This document shows, piece by piece, positions 6,684-13,074 of a stretch of DNA of 23,799 bases. The translations under genes and the position numbers were made by a program. The DNA is from Minisyncoccota bacterium. GTDB lineage: Bacteria > Patescibacteriota > Minisyncoccia > Phycocordibacterales > JAQTLZ01. Position 1 is the stretch's first letter; every line of letters starts with the position of its first letter. Location of the stretch: positions 1 to 23,799 of the forward strand of contig JAQTTF010000009.1 in the NCBI GenBank assembly GCA_028710915.1, read 5' to 3'. The notes under the pieces were generated by a model, which worked only from the letters and a program-made list of their open reading frames with translations, was not told where the DNA came from and ran no database searches.

Positions 6684-7820
6684 ATGAAAGCTTTTCTTGC
6701 CACAAGCGCTCTCAAACTCTTCGCTACCGTTATGGCTGTTGCTCAATTTTTCTTGGCAACGCCGAAACAAACCATAACTCCCCCATCTCCAATCCATCTT
6801 CCACAGGTCGTGGAAATCCAACAAATTCCAGAAATATCTTTGCCTGATCCTTTCTCTCTTCTTGAACCAAAGACTTTTCAAATTGAAAATACACCGAAAG
6901 AAAAAGCTTTCCCACTTATAGCAAAGAAAAACGTTCAGCAACAAAATTCTGTGCCGCAAATAGATACTGCTGTACAACAAATTCTTGATCCGAGACTTCA
7001 TGGCTGGGATGCGACAAATGCAAAAACTGCACCAGCTGTGGTAAATATTTTTTGCACGCTCCAGACTGGAAATACAATCCGCACTTCCACTGGGAGCGGA
7101 GTGATCATTGATTCTCGCGGAGTTATCCTCACGAACGCGCACATCGGGCAATATTTGCTTCTCCAAGATTCAACGCAAAATCCTAAGACAAATTGTGAAA
7201 TCAGAAATGGAAATCCTGCAAGAGGAAATGCTCTCGCCAAACTTCTTTACATAAGTCCGCAATGGGTAGAAGCGCATGGAAATGAACTTCTTAGTTTGAG
7301 TCCGGTCGGAACTGGAGAATACGATTACTCACTTCTCATTGAAACTCCAGGAACACACTCTTTCGCTCCGCTTGCCGATATAAATGAAAATACCGATACT
7401 GGTGAAGACACTATTCTTGCCGGCTATCCTTCGCCTTTCACTTCCCTTTCATCGAGTAACAATTTAAATTTCCTTTCTGTTCTCACTCAAATTGAAAAGA
7501 CTCAAGGGCTTCACGGAAATAATGACGACCTACTCTATTTCGGCGGTTCACTTCTCGCGGAACGAGGTTCATCTGGCGGGCCGGTGATAAATGAAAATGG
7601 AAAAGTCCTCGGTATACTCGTCACCGCAACTCCAGGGAGTACGGTGAGCGACAGAGAATCAAGAGCCATCTCTGCTTCCTACATCCAAAAAGATTTCCAA
7701 GATGAGAACGGAAAAAGTCTCCAAGAATTTTTGTCGGGAAATTTAAATACCGCTCGCACAGATTTCATGAGCGAATACGGAAATAGTCTCGGGCAAATAC
7801 TTCTCGCAAATTTCAACTAG
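6684..7820 (+). CDS. Secreted trypsin-like serine protease
   Basis: 378 residues from the ATG at 6684. The open frame extends upstream into the tRNA gene, so that longer start is rejected. An extended -10 (TGCTATTGT, hexamer 6668-6673) predicts a leader of only a few bases. The N-terminus MKAFLATSALKLFATVMAVA is a signal peptide or anchor, followed by a Pro/Gln-rich linker to about 110. The protease domain carries the triad His153 (LTNAH), Asp214 (EYDYSLL) and Ser297 (GSSGGP). Cys124 and Cys171 could form a disulfide. No PDZ domain follows, unlike DegP/HtrA. It probably acts outside the membrane; the substrate is unknown. Its 3' end overlaps the convergent RNHCP gene by 8 nt. Confidence 0.9.
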   Translation: MKAFLATSALKLFATVMAVAQFFLATPKQTITPPSPIHLPQVVEIQQIPEISLPDPFSLLEPKTFQIENTPKEKAFPLIAKKNVQQQNSVPQIDTAVQQILDPRLHGWDATNAKTAPAVVNIFCTLQTGNTIRTSTGSGVIIDSRGVILTNAHIGQYLLLQDSTQNPKTNCEIRNGNPARGNALAKLLYISPQWVEAHGNELLSLSPVGTGEYDYSLLIETPGTHSFAPLADINENTDTGEDTILAGYPSPFTSLSSSNNLNFLSVLTQIEKTQGLHGNNDDLLYFGGSLLAERGSSGGPVINENGKVLGILVTATPGSTVSDRESRAISASYIQKDFQDENGKSLQEFLSGNLNTARTDFMSEYGNSLGQILLANFN

Positions 7821-8112
7821 CGTTCTTTGCGAGTGAAACTAAAACATCCATAGTATCTTCCGGCCCCATTTTATTTTTTTTCTCAAAGTTACATTTTTCG
7901 CACCGCTGAATAACGGAAATTTCTCCGCCCTTATACACCGAGCCGATAGGCTTCATCATTCCGAAACATGTATTCGCACGATCACCCGGATGAATATCGA
8001 CGTGCTTACTCCAAAGACACTTCGGACAATGGTTCGTGTAACCGGTGCCTGAAACATCGAAACCGCAATGCTCACACTGGAAGTTTTCAATTGTACGTTT
8101 AAATTGCTTCAT
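7813..8112 (-). CDS. RNHCP-domain zinc-binding protein
   Basis: 99 residues of a small family of unknown function named for its RNHCP motif; here it reads TNHCPKCLWSKHVD (26-39). Cysteine pairs Cys13/Cys16, Cys29/Cys32 and Cys71/Cys74 suggest zinc binding, and Cys49 is an extra. The sequence begins MKQFKRTIENFQCEHCG, typical of the family. A 33-bp hairpin lies just upstream (8127-8159). The role is unknown; the presence of zinc ribbons allows nucleic-acid or protein binding, but nothing here decides it. Confidence 0.85.
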   Translation of the reverse strand: MKQFKRTIENFQCEHCGFDVSGTGYTNHCPKCLWSKHVDIHPGDRANTCFGMMKPIGSVYKGGEISVIQRCEKCNFEKKNKMGPEDTMDVLVSLAKNAS

Positions 8113-8126
8113 TTTCGTTAGAATTT

Positions 8127-8159
8127 ACCCCGTAGTCAGCTCTGCTGTACTACTGGGGT
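8127..8159. other. Hairpin between mutY-like and RNHCP genes
   Basis: ACCCCGTAGT pairs with ACTAC-T-GGGGT (one bulged T), and inside it CAGC-TCT-GCTG continues the stem. No T-run follows on the minus strand, so it is more likely a leader or DNA-level structure before the RNHCP gene than a standard terminator of the glycosylase gene. Confidence 0.55.
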
Positions 8160-8165
8160 CACATA

Positions 8166-8981
8166 TTAAATTGAGATAATAGCACCTTTCCGTTTTAAAA
8201 ACCCTTCTCTAATCATCGCGTTGATATTCGACAAACTTCGCTCATCAGCAATTTTTTCCAAAAGTTTTTTCTCTGAAACTTTCCCTGTTTCGCTCAAAAA
8301 TTTCAAAATCTTTCCGCGCACTTCTCTATTCGATCCGGTAAATTTTGACTGCTTGGTGTAGTGAGCACTTCGACGATTTGGATTCGGAACAGTCGCTTTC
8401 AACATCGCTCCATAATCCATAAGTGCGTAATACCATTCACGCGGATTCTTTTTATCAAGAGCCCTTTCAACAAAAGGGAAAATAACTTCATCCTCCACCA
8501 TCTTGCAATCCGCATCATTAAAAAAGAAATGGAGGAAAACCCGCCGAATATTCGTCTCAATAAAAAGTGTTGGTTTATTCCAAGCGTACGCAGAAATCGC
8601 TCCGGCAGTTGCGAGACCTATACCAGGCAAGCTGTCGAGCTTCTCCAAATCATCCGGCACTACTCCACCAAATTTTTCGCAAATAATTTTTGCAGATTTT
8701 TGTAAATTCAAAGCTCGCCGATTATATCCAAGCCCCTGCCACAATTTTAAAACATCTCCTGTATTCGCCGTCGCTATTTTTTGCACAGTAGGAAATCTTT
8801 TCAGAAAACTTTCATACTTTGGAGTGACCCGCGAAACCTGCGTCTGCTGAAGCATAATTTCAGAAACTAAAATCCGGTAAGGATCATTAGTTTTCCGCCA
8901 AGGCATTTGGCGTTTGTTTTTTTCGTAATAATTCCAGATGGTCTTTTGGAATTGTTTTATTTTCTGATTCGTAACTTCCAC
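8166..8981 (-). CDS. mutY: MutY-like A/G-specific adenine glycosylase lacking the iron-sulfur cluster
   Basis: A base-excision repair glycosylase of the HhH-GPD superfamily. A GTG at 8981 is chosen as start (271 residues) because TATGCT on minus (8993-8988) ends 7 nt before it; a longer start at 9020 would place this -10 inside the gene. Visible motifs: MPWRKTNDPYRILVSEIMLQQTQV with the catalytic Glu41, the hairpin LPGIG (118-122), and FIETNIRRV, where MutY normally has an Asp at the position of Glu142. The C-terminal four-cysteine FeS loop is missing: the region after LMDYGAMLK has no cysteines. The usual C-terminal 8-oxoG recognition domain is replaced by a short winged-helix-like tail. Substrate specificity is therefore less certain than the family. 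Confidence 0.85.
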   Translation of the reverse strand: MEVTNQKIKQFQKTIWNYYEKNKRQMPWRKTNDPYRILVSEIMLQQTQVSRVTPKYESFLKRFPTVQKIATANTGDVLKLWQGLGYNRRALNLQKSAKIICEKFGGVVPDDLEKLDSLPGIGLATAGAISAYAWNKPTLFIETNIRRVFLHFFFNDADCKMVEDEVIFPFVERALDKKNPREWYYALMDYGAMLKATVPNPNRRSAHYTKQSKFTGSNREVRGKILKFLSETGKVSEKKLLEKIADERSLSNINAMIREGFLKRKGAIISI

Positions 8982-9023
8982 AAACCTAGCATAGCGTAAT
9001 TTTAGAAAAAGAAAAAACAAAAA

Positions 9024-9050
9024 AAGAAACCGCCCTCCTAACGGTTTCTT
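9024..9050 (-). terminator. Terminator of the radical SAM gene
   Basis: AAGAAACCG (9024-9032) pairs with CGGTTTCTT (9042-9050). On minus it is followed by a long T-rich run (the A-run at 9003-9025 on plus). Confidence 0.85.
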
Positions 9051-9079
9051 GTTAGTTGAGCGGTTTGTGGTTGACAGGA

Positions 9080-10321
9080 CTACTGGCCCGTTACCCTTGC
9101 CATCACTTCTGTGTAGAACCTACGGGGAAGCGAGTACCCGTCCTTCACGCATTTATTATTAAATGCGTTGATGCCATAGTTGCGACTCTCTTTCCAGATC
9201 TCAAGGAGCGATCCCTTCCGGATATTTTCGTGGACAACGAAATCTGGTGTGTCGTTCCCCGGACAGCGCCACACGGCGCCATCATAATGCACATACAACC
9301 CATGTGTCAGTTGATTGCATGGAGTCACGCCGACATACGGGTGAGCCTTCTCGTGTTTGAACTGTTCGAGCGTCATAATTCCACGCTCGATCGCCCAAGT
9401 GTAAACTTCCACCGCCATGTTGATATAGTCATCCTCGAACTTCTGCTCGGAAGCCTTCTGTTCGAGAGCGTGACCCTTCCCAGAAACCATCGTCGGGGGT
9501 AAGTAAGCCGGAATATTTCTTTCTGCCGACCACTTATATATCTCCGCCACACCGCCGAGGTTTTCGGTAGTCACCGGATTGCACATGATCGCCATCCTCT
9601 GTTTCAAGAGGTCGGCGTTCATGCCCGCCGCGCAGAGTTTCTCGACCGCCGCGTTACGCGCTTCGGCGTAGTCAAAGACTATGTCGATCTCTCTCGGATT
9701 TCGGGGGATGTAGCGGTTTTCCAACACAGGGTCGAAGGAACGCCCTCCGACCAAGAAGGTCGTGTTTGGATACGCGGTCATCCGCCGGACCAACTCATCG
9801 GAGCTGATGCCGTGATAGCGCCGCGATATCTCATCGTTCCCCAAAATCGCCGCCTTGGTGAAGATGCCGACCACGATGTTGCGCCGTGCGAACTCATCCA
9901 GAATGGTGAAGAGATCAGGGTTGATTGTCAGCTCCCCTGGCCCAAGAAACTTCACCGATTCAAGACCAAGCTCCTGCGCCTGATCCACGATGTGCCACAT
10001 TTCCCTCATTGTGAGAAGCGGATTGTGAACTTCCGCCTCATTGAAGCACCCCGGGCACTTATGAATGCAGGGGTAATTCTTCACGAAGACCTCGCGCGCT
10101 TTTGCGAGCGGTGCGTCGTTCACTTGCTCCGCGAAATTGGCGCGCGGAACATTCAGGTCCAAAGTGAGGAGTTTTTTAACAGACTCACCTCCAACCTGAA
10201 CCGTTTCAATGATCCGGCTCCGCTCTTCCGGAAAGGACCATTTGTGAACCATCAAATGAAACCCCTGCGGAATTTCATTTTTTGGCGGCAGCACAGTCGC
10301 CACATTCGGAAATTTATTCAT
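9080..10321 (-). CDS. Radical SAM protein with SPASM-like C-terminus
   Basis: 413 residues from the ATG at 10321, chosen because AGGAGG lies about 6 nt upstream; another ATG at 10327 abuts the Shine-Dalgarno. The radical SAM cluster motif is Cys85-X3-Cys89-X2-Cys92 (PCIHKCPGCFNEAE), followed by a GGE-like SAM-binding motif, GPGE (128-131). The C-terminal half has PCNQLTHGLYVHYDGAVWRCPG (Cys335, Cys353) and Cys391, resembling SPASM/twitch domains that bind extra FeS clusters in peptide- and cofactor-modifying enzymes. No peptide substrate gene is recognised nearby. It has a strong Shine-Dalgarno, a long structured leader and its own terminator. Divergent from the third TrmB-like gene, its likely regulator. 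The reaction is unknown. Confidence 0.85.
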   Translation of the reverse strand: MNKFPNVATVLPPKNEIPQGFHLMVHKWSFPEERSRIIETVQVGGESVKKLLTLDLNVPRANFAEQVNDAPLAKAREVFVKNYPCIHKCPGCFNEAEVHNPLLTMREMWHIVDQAQELGLESVKFLGPGELTINPDLFTILDEFARRNIVVGIFTKAAILGNDEISRRYHGISSDELVRRMTAYPNTTFLVGGRSFDPVLENRYIPRNPREIDIVFDYAEARNAAVEKLCAAGMNADLLKQRMAIMCNPVTTENLGGVAEIYKWSAERNIPAYLPPTMVSGKGHALEQKASEQKFEDDYINMAVEVYTWAIERGIMTLEQFKHEKAHPYVGVTPCNQLTHGLYVHYDGAVWRCPGNDTPDFVVHENIRKGSLLEIWKESRNYGINAFNNKCVKDGYSLPRRFYTEVMARVTGQ

Positions 10322-10366
10322 GATCATCCTCCTTTTTTACTTTCTGTTTACTAGAGGGCGATCAGT

Positions 10367-10418
10367 TTCGCCATAGTGTGAAGCCGCGTAGTACTCTGCG
10401 GCTTCCTACTATGGCGAA
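10367..10418 (-). promoter_or_regulatory. Long hairpin in the leader of the radical SAM gene
   Basis: The outer stem is TTCGCCATAGT (10367-10377) with ACTATGGCGAA (10408-10418), 11 bp perfect. After a 3-by-3 internal loop the inner stem is AAGCCGC (10381-10387) with GCGGCTT (10398-10404). It falls between the predicted promoter and the Shine-Dalgarno, so the mRNA leader would contain it. There is no T-run, so it is not an ordinary terminator. Confidence 0.7.
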
Positions 10419-10446
10419 GAGTGTCAATATACTAAGTTCTGCCAAT

Positions 10447-10475
10447 AGAATAACATTTTTCTTGCCTTATGTCAA
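10447..10475 (-). promoter_or_regulatory. Promoter of the radical SAM gene
   Basis: On minus, TTGACA (10475-10470), 17 bp and TATTCT (10452-10447). The predicted start near 10440 gives a leader of about 120 nt with the 52-nt hairpin. Confidence 0.7.
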
Positions 10476-10556
10476 AGCATTTCGTCACTTTAATTACATA
10501 AAAAGCTATATTTATCAATATATTTATAGTTATTGGCCTGTTTTTGTGGAAAAAGA

Positions 10557-10585
10557 TTGACACAATCTCCTACTAAGGCTACACT
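10557..10585 (+). promoter_or_regulatory. Leaderless promoter of third TrmB-like gene
   Basis: TTGACA (10557-10562), a 17-bp spacer and TACACT (10580-10585). Seven bases later is the ATG at 10592, so transcription should begin at the start codon. Confidence 0.75.
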
Positions 10586-10591
10586 TACCTT

Positions 10592-11374
10592 ATGGAAAAC
10601 AAAAATACCCAATTGAAACTTCAGCTTCAATCTTTTGGCTTCAGCGAAAAAGAAACTGATGTCTACATTGCTCTCCTTGAACTTGGAAAAGGAACGGTAT
10701 CTAAAATCTCACTTCAAGCAGGAATAAATCGAACGACTGGTTACGATATTCTCGGATCACTTGTAAGTAAAAAGCTTGTAACCGTATCTGGGAAAGAACC
10801 GAAACAAGAACATTCCGCTGAACCTCCTACTGCAATTACAGAATATCTAAAGAGACGAGTATCGGAAACGGAAACATACATAAAAGAGGCAGAGAAAATT
10901 TTGCCGGAACTAACTCTCCTTCACACGATAGAAAATCGTCCGAAGATCAGATTCTACGAAGGATTAGAAGGTCTTCAATACGTGTACGAGGATACGCTCA
11001 CAAGCTCGGAGACGATTCGTGCATACGCCGCTCCAGATGATGTCCAGAGAACTCTTCCAAATTATTTTCCCGATTATTTCAAGCGTCGAGCTAAAAAAGG
11101 AATTCCTATTCGCGCAATTTTCCCACGCACACCAACCGCAGAAGAAAGACAATCTCATGACATAGAAGAAAAAAGAGACACGGCATTCGTCCCAGCCGAT
11201 AAATACTATTTTTCGCCCGAAATAAATATCTACGATAATAAAATTATGATTGCTTCGTGGCGAGAAAAGCTCGGTATCACAATAGAAAGCGAGGAGATTG
11301 CAGATGCAATGAAAAAGATATTCGAACTCGCTTGGGCAGAGGCAAAGAGATTAGATGCGGAAACAAAAAAATAG
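10592..11374 (+). CDS. TrmB-like winged-helix regulator (third of three)
   Basis: 260 residues. Winged helix at about 1-75 (FGFSEKETDVYIALLELGKGT, then GINRTTGYDILGSLVSKKLV), a coiled stretch (about 90-110), then the effector region from IRFYEGLEGLQYVYEDTL onward. It ends in a lysine-rich tail. The family is known for sugar-responsive control in archaea and is common as multiple copies in Patescibacteria-like genomes. It is divergent from the radical SAM gene with 270 bp between start codons. No Shine-Dalgarno; the promoter predicts a leaderless mRNA. Confidence 0.88.
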   Translation: MENKNTQLKLQLQSFGFSEKETDVYIALLELGKGTVSKISLQAGINRTTGYDILGSLVSKKLVTVSGKEPKQEHSAEPPTAITEYLKRRVSETETYIKEAEKILPELTLLHTIENRPKIRFYEGLEGLQYVYEDTLTSSETIRAYAAPDDVQRTLPNYFPDYFKRRAKKGIPIRAIFPRTPTAEERQSHDIEEKRDTAFVPADKYYFSPEINIYDNKIMIASWREKLGITIESEEIADAMKKIFELAWAEAKRLDAETKK

Positions 11375-11429
11375 ACTGCTCTATTATGTTTTTTTATTTA
11401 ATGTGTTAGAATCTCTGGGTCATTAATTT

Positions 11430-11500
11430 CGGAGTGTGGTGCAACGGTAGCATATATGATTTGGGATCATACGATCCGAGTTCGAATCTCGGCACTCCGA
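11430..11500 (+). tRNA. tRNA-Pro (anticodon TGG)
   Basis: Acceptor CGGAGTG/CACTCCG, anticodon stem TATGA/TCATA with loop TTTGGGA giving TGG, and T arm CCGAG-TTCGAAT-CTCGG. The discriminator is A and no CCA is encoded. A possible -10, TAGAAT, lies at 11407-11412. Confidence 0.95.
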
Positions 11501-11509
11501 CAAGAAGAA

Positions 11510-11535
11510 AAAAAAACGGCTAATGCCGTTTTTTT
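11510..11535 (+). terminator. Terminator after tRNA-Pro
   Basis: AAAAAAACGGC (11510-11520), loop TAAT, GCCGTTTTTTT (11525-11535). The T-run is part of the stem. Confidence 0.85.
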
Positions 11536-11589
11536 CTGTCACCAATCCCCTTTTAGATTCTAAAGGACATTATATTTTATAAAAGACAT

Positions 11590-12006
11590 CTAAAGGACAA
11601 TGTCCTCCAGGAGCTTCACGTTAGCCATTTTCTTCTTTATATCGAGAAGAACTATTACTACATCCAATTGCCATTCAGGTTCATCATCAGGGTAAGTTTC
11701 AAGGAGATAGCTTTGGATTACCCTACCGAGTCGCCTAAGTTTTCCCTCGTGAACATTTTCTTCTGGCCTATACTCATCCCCTGTTACACGTGGAACATCC
11801 TTTGGACCGGACAGATTGATTTCACGTGAAACTGTCTTTACCTCAACAAAATAGAGCTTTTTGTCTTTTTGGGCCACAATGTCTATCTCTCCCCACTTCT
11901 TAAGGTAATTCCGACAAACTATCCTGTACCCTTTCTTTTCTAGATACTTACAAGCCGCATCTTCTCCTTTGACTCCTATTGGATCTGTAAGATTAAGTCG
12001 TTTCAC
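11590..12006 (-). CDS. YraN/UPF0102 family nuclease-like protein
   Basis: 138 residues starting with GTG at 12006. The family has a restriction-endonuclease-like fold and no settled function. Motifs seen: GVKGEDAACKYLEKKGYRIV (11-30), GEIDIVAQ (39-46) and YFVEVKTV (52-59), i.e. the E-D-ExK pattern. The gap to the upstream Nudix gene is 8 nt, so they are likely co-transcribed. Three of the parS-like sites lie within or at the start of this gene. Confidence 0.85.
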   Translation of the reverse strand: MKRLNLTDPIGVKGEDAACKYLEKKGYRIVCRNYLKKWGEIDIVAQKDKKLYFVEVKTVSREINLSGPKDVPRVTGDEYRPEENVHEGKLRRLGRVIQSYLLETYPDDEPEWQLDVVIVLLDIKKKMANVKLLEDIVL

Positions 12007-12605
12007 GTGGAACTTTATTTAATCAGTCCCTGGTCGAGAATCTCTCGGACAAACATATCCAATTCCTTCTCTGCTTTCATTTCTGCAATAGTCATCCATT
12101 TGAAATCTGTACTTTCGCCATCAATCTTCGGCTCTCCCTCAATATTTGCAATGTAACTGATTCGAACAATATGTTTCCCGTGAACCCTCAAAATGTCTTG
12201 TGCTGTAAGGATTTGAGGTGTTTCATGTAAAACAAGTCCTGTCTCCTCGAGGATTTCCCTCTTCAGATTGTCGAACAGAGAGCTTCCGGGATTGATTCTC
12301 CCGCCCACAATATCCCAATTTCCCTTGATATCCTTATACTTTTCAGATCTTCGAAGGAGGAGAAACTTCCCCTCTTTGTTCTTAAGAAATGCTTTTACCC
12401 CAACTTGTAGTGTTATGTCTTTTTGATCCATAAAATATGTTACTTAAGAAACATTTAATGCTTATTGGACTGGAATTTCGTGTCTTATTGTACTATAGTT
12501 ACATTTAGAGCCATTTTTTAGATAAAAGACCGGAATTTTGATGATCTTAAAGATTGTCTTTTATGCACACAATCCACAGAGTTATCCACAGTTACACGTG
12601 AAATA
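11782..12605. other. Cluster of parS-like (ParB binding) sites
   Basis: Compared with the known parS consensus TGTTNCACGTGAAACA: 11782-11797 TGTTACACGTGGAACA has 15 of 16; 11818-11833 GATTTCACGTGAAACT has 13; 11999-12014 CGTTTCACGTGGAACT has 13; 12219-12234 TGTTTCATGTAAAACA has 14; 12590-12605 AGTTACACGTGAAATA has 14. A weaker one (13) is at 12172-12187. The first lies in yraN and the last touches a DnaA box. No parA or parB gene is in the window. Confidence 0.65.
12015..12431 (-). CDS. Nudix hydrolase
   Basis: 138 residues. Nudix enzymes hydrolyse nucleoside diphosphates linked to another moiety. The Nudix box is at 44-66: Gly44, then REILEETGL (58-66) with the metal-binding glutamates Glu62 and Glu63. 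The first Glu of the consensus (position 50) is Ser here, a common but notable deviation. LLLRRSEKYKDIKGNWDIVGG leads into the box as usual. The substrate cannot be told. It is the first gene of a probable pair with yraN. No Shine-Dalgarno is visible; TAACAT on minus lies 5 nt before the ATG, hinting at a leaderless mRNA. Confidence 0.9.
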   Translation of the reverse strand: MDQKDITLQVGVKAFLKNKEGKFLLLRRSEKYKDIKGNWDIVGGRINPGSSLFDNLKREILEETGLVLHETPQILTAQDILRVHGKHIVRISYIANIEGEPKIDGESTDFKWMTIAEMKAEKELDMFVREILDQGLIK

Positions 12606-12649
12606 CCTATATTTTAGGCCATTTTTGATTTTTAAACAACTGTGGAAAT
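12561..12649. other. oriC: DnaA-box cluster with AT-rich stretch: candidate replication origin
   Basis: Within the gene-free gap, TTATGCACA (12561-12569), CAATCCACA (12570-12578) and TTATCCACA (12582-12590) stand in tandem. The first and third fit the DnaA consensus TTATNCACA exactly; the middle matches 7 of 9. An inverted relaxed copy, TGTGGAAAT, is at 12641-12649. Between them (about 12601-12640) is AT-rich DNA that could unwind. The parS-like cluster is adjacent. No dnaA gene is in the window, so the call rests on the site cluster. Confidence 0.6.
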
Positions 12650-12680
12650 GGACAAAGGACAGGGGACAAAGAATACCGGT

Positions 12681-12811
12681 GCGGGTAGGGAATCGACCCT
12701 TACAGGGTCAGTACCCCAGTTGGATTTTTTATGCGCGCTCACGCGCTTTAAAAAATACTCAACTGGGCTCCGATTCTCCCATGCAATGCGCCCCTCGCAT
12801 TGCATACCCGC
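12681..12811. other. 131-nt multi-hairpin element, possible structured RNA
   Basis: Nested perfect stems: P1 GCGGGTA (12681-12687) with TACCCGC (12805-12811); P2 GGGAATCG (12688-12695) with CGATTC-T-CCC (12771-12780, one bulge); P3 GACCC/GGGTC (12695-12709); P4 CCCAGTTG (12715-12722) with CAACTGGG (12760-12767), continued by ATTTTTTA/TAAAAAAT and GCGCG/CGCGC; P5 ATGCAATGCG (12781-12790) with CGCATTGCAT (12796-12805). The outer arm resembles the antisense of the 3' part of the neighbouring tRNA-Gly. On plus it ends in a hairpin with a T6 run. It fits no tRNA cloverleaf and I recognise no known RNA family. Confidence 0.6.
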
Positions 12812-12812
12812 C

Positions 12813-12831
12813 CAAAAAACTTCGTTTTTTG
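12813..12831. terminator. Hairpin between structured element and tRNA-Gly(GCC)
   Basis: CAAAAAA (12813-12819) pairs with TTTTTTG (12825-12831) around CTTCG. It could end a plus-strand RNA from the 131-nt element or a minus-strand tRNA-Gly transcript. Confidence 0.6.
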
Positions 12832-12902
12832 TGCGGGTAGGGAGAATCGGACTCCCGTCTAATCCTTGGCAAGGACTCGTTCTACCACTAAACCATACCC
12901 GC
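12832..12902 (-). tRNA. tRNA-Gly (anticodon GCC)
   Basis: On minus, acceptor GCGGGTA/TACCCGC, anticodon loop TTGCCAA giving GCC, T arm GGGAG-TCCGATT-CTCCC. No CCA is encoded. Its acceptor matches P1 of the adjacent structured element. Confidence 0.95.
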
Positions 12903-12977
12903 TTATTTTTATGAACGTTATCATACCATATCGTCTTTCGATTTAAAATGAAACTTCCGTTTTTCGTCAAATTAACG

Positions 12978-12983
12978 TATGAT
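12978..12983 (+). promoter_or_regulatory. -10 element before tRNA-Arg
   Basis: TATGAT predicts a start at about 12990, two bases before the mature tRNA 5' end. The -35 is weak. The same transcript may continue into cca. Confidence 0.5.
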
Positions 12984-12991
12984 GTGGCCAC

Positions 12992-13063
12992 GCGCCCATA
13001 GTGAAATGGATATCACACCGGTCTTCGGAACCGTTATTGGGGGTTCGAATCCCTCTGGGCGCA
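12992..13063 (+). tRNA. tRNA-Arg (anticodon TCG)
   Basis: Acceptor GCGCCCA/TGGGCGC, anticodon loop CTTCGGA giving TCG, T arm GGGGG-TTCGAAT-CCCTC (one mismatch). One C-T mismatch is seen in the anticodon stem region. No CCA is encoded. CGA codons are frequent in the resident genes of this window (rny, HU, pnp), which fits this tRNA. It ends 11 nt before the cca start codon. Confidence 0.92.
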
Positions 13064-13074
13064 CAAAAAGGCGT

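Noticed and set aside
10367..10418. Integron attC-like recombination site
   Set aside because: The hairpin lacks the conserved GTTRRRY/RYYYAAC boxes, and its place in the radical SAM leader explains it better.
12681..12811. Possible tRNA (tRNA-Tyr-like loop CTGTAAG on minus, acceptor-like GCGGGTA/TACCCGC)
   Set aside because: The T arm is one base short, the D-arm position is a 10-bp hairpin, and the candidate anticodon loop lies too close to the 3' end. The stems do not form a cloverleaf.
12538..12991. Overlapping open frames on both strands (about 90-119 codons)
   Set aside because: They run through tRNA-Gly and the hairpin element, have no protein-like composition, and no start signals.
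12979..13074. Upstream extension of the cca frame
   Set aside because: It is the translation of tRNA-Arg. The family sequence starts near 13075.
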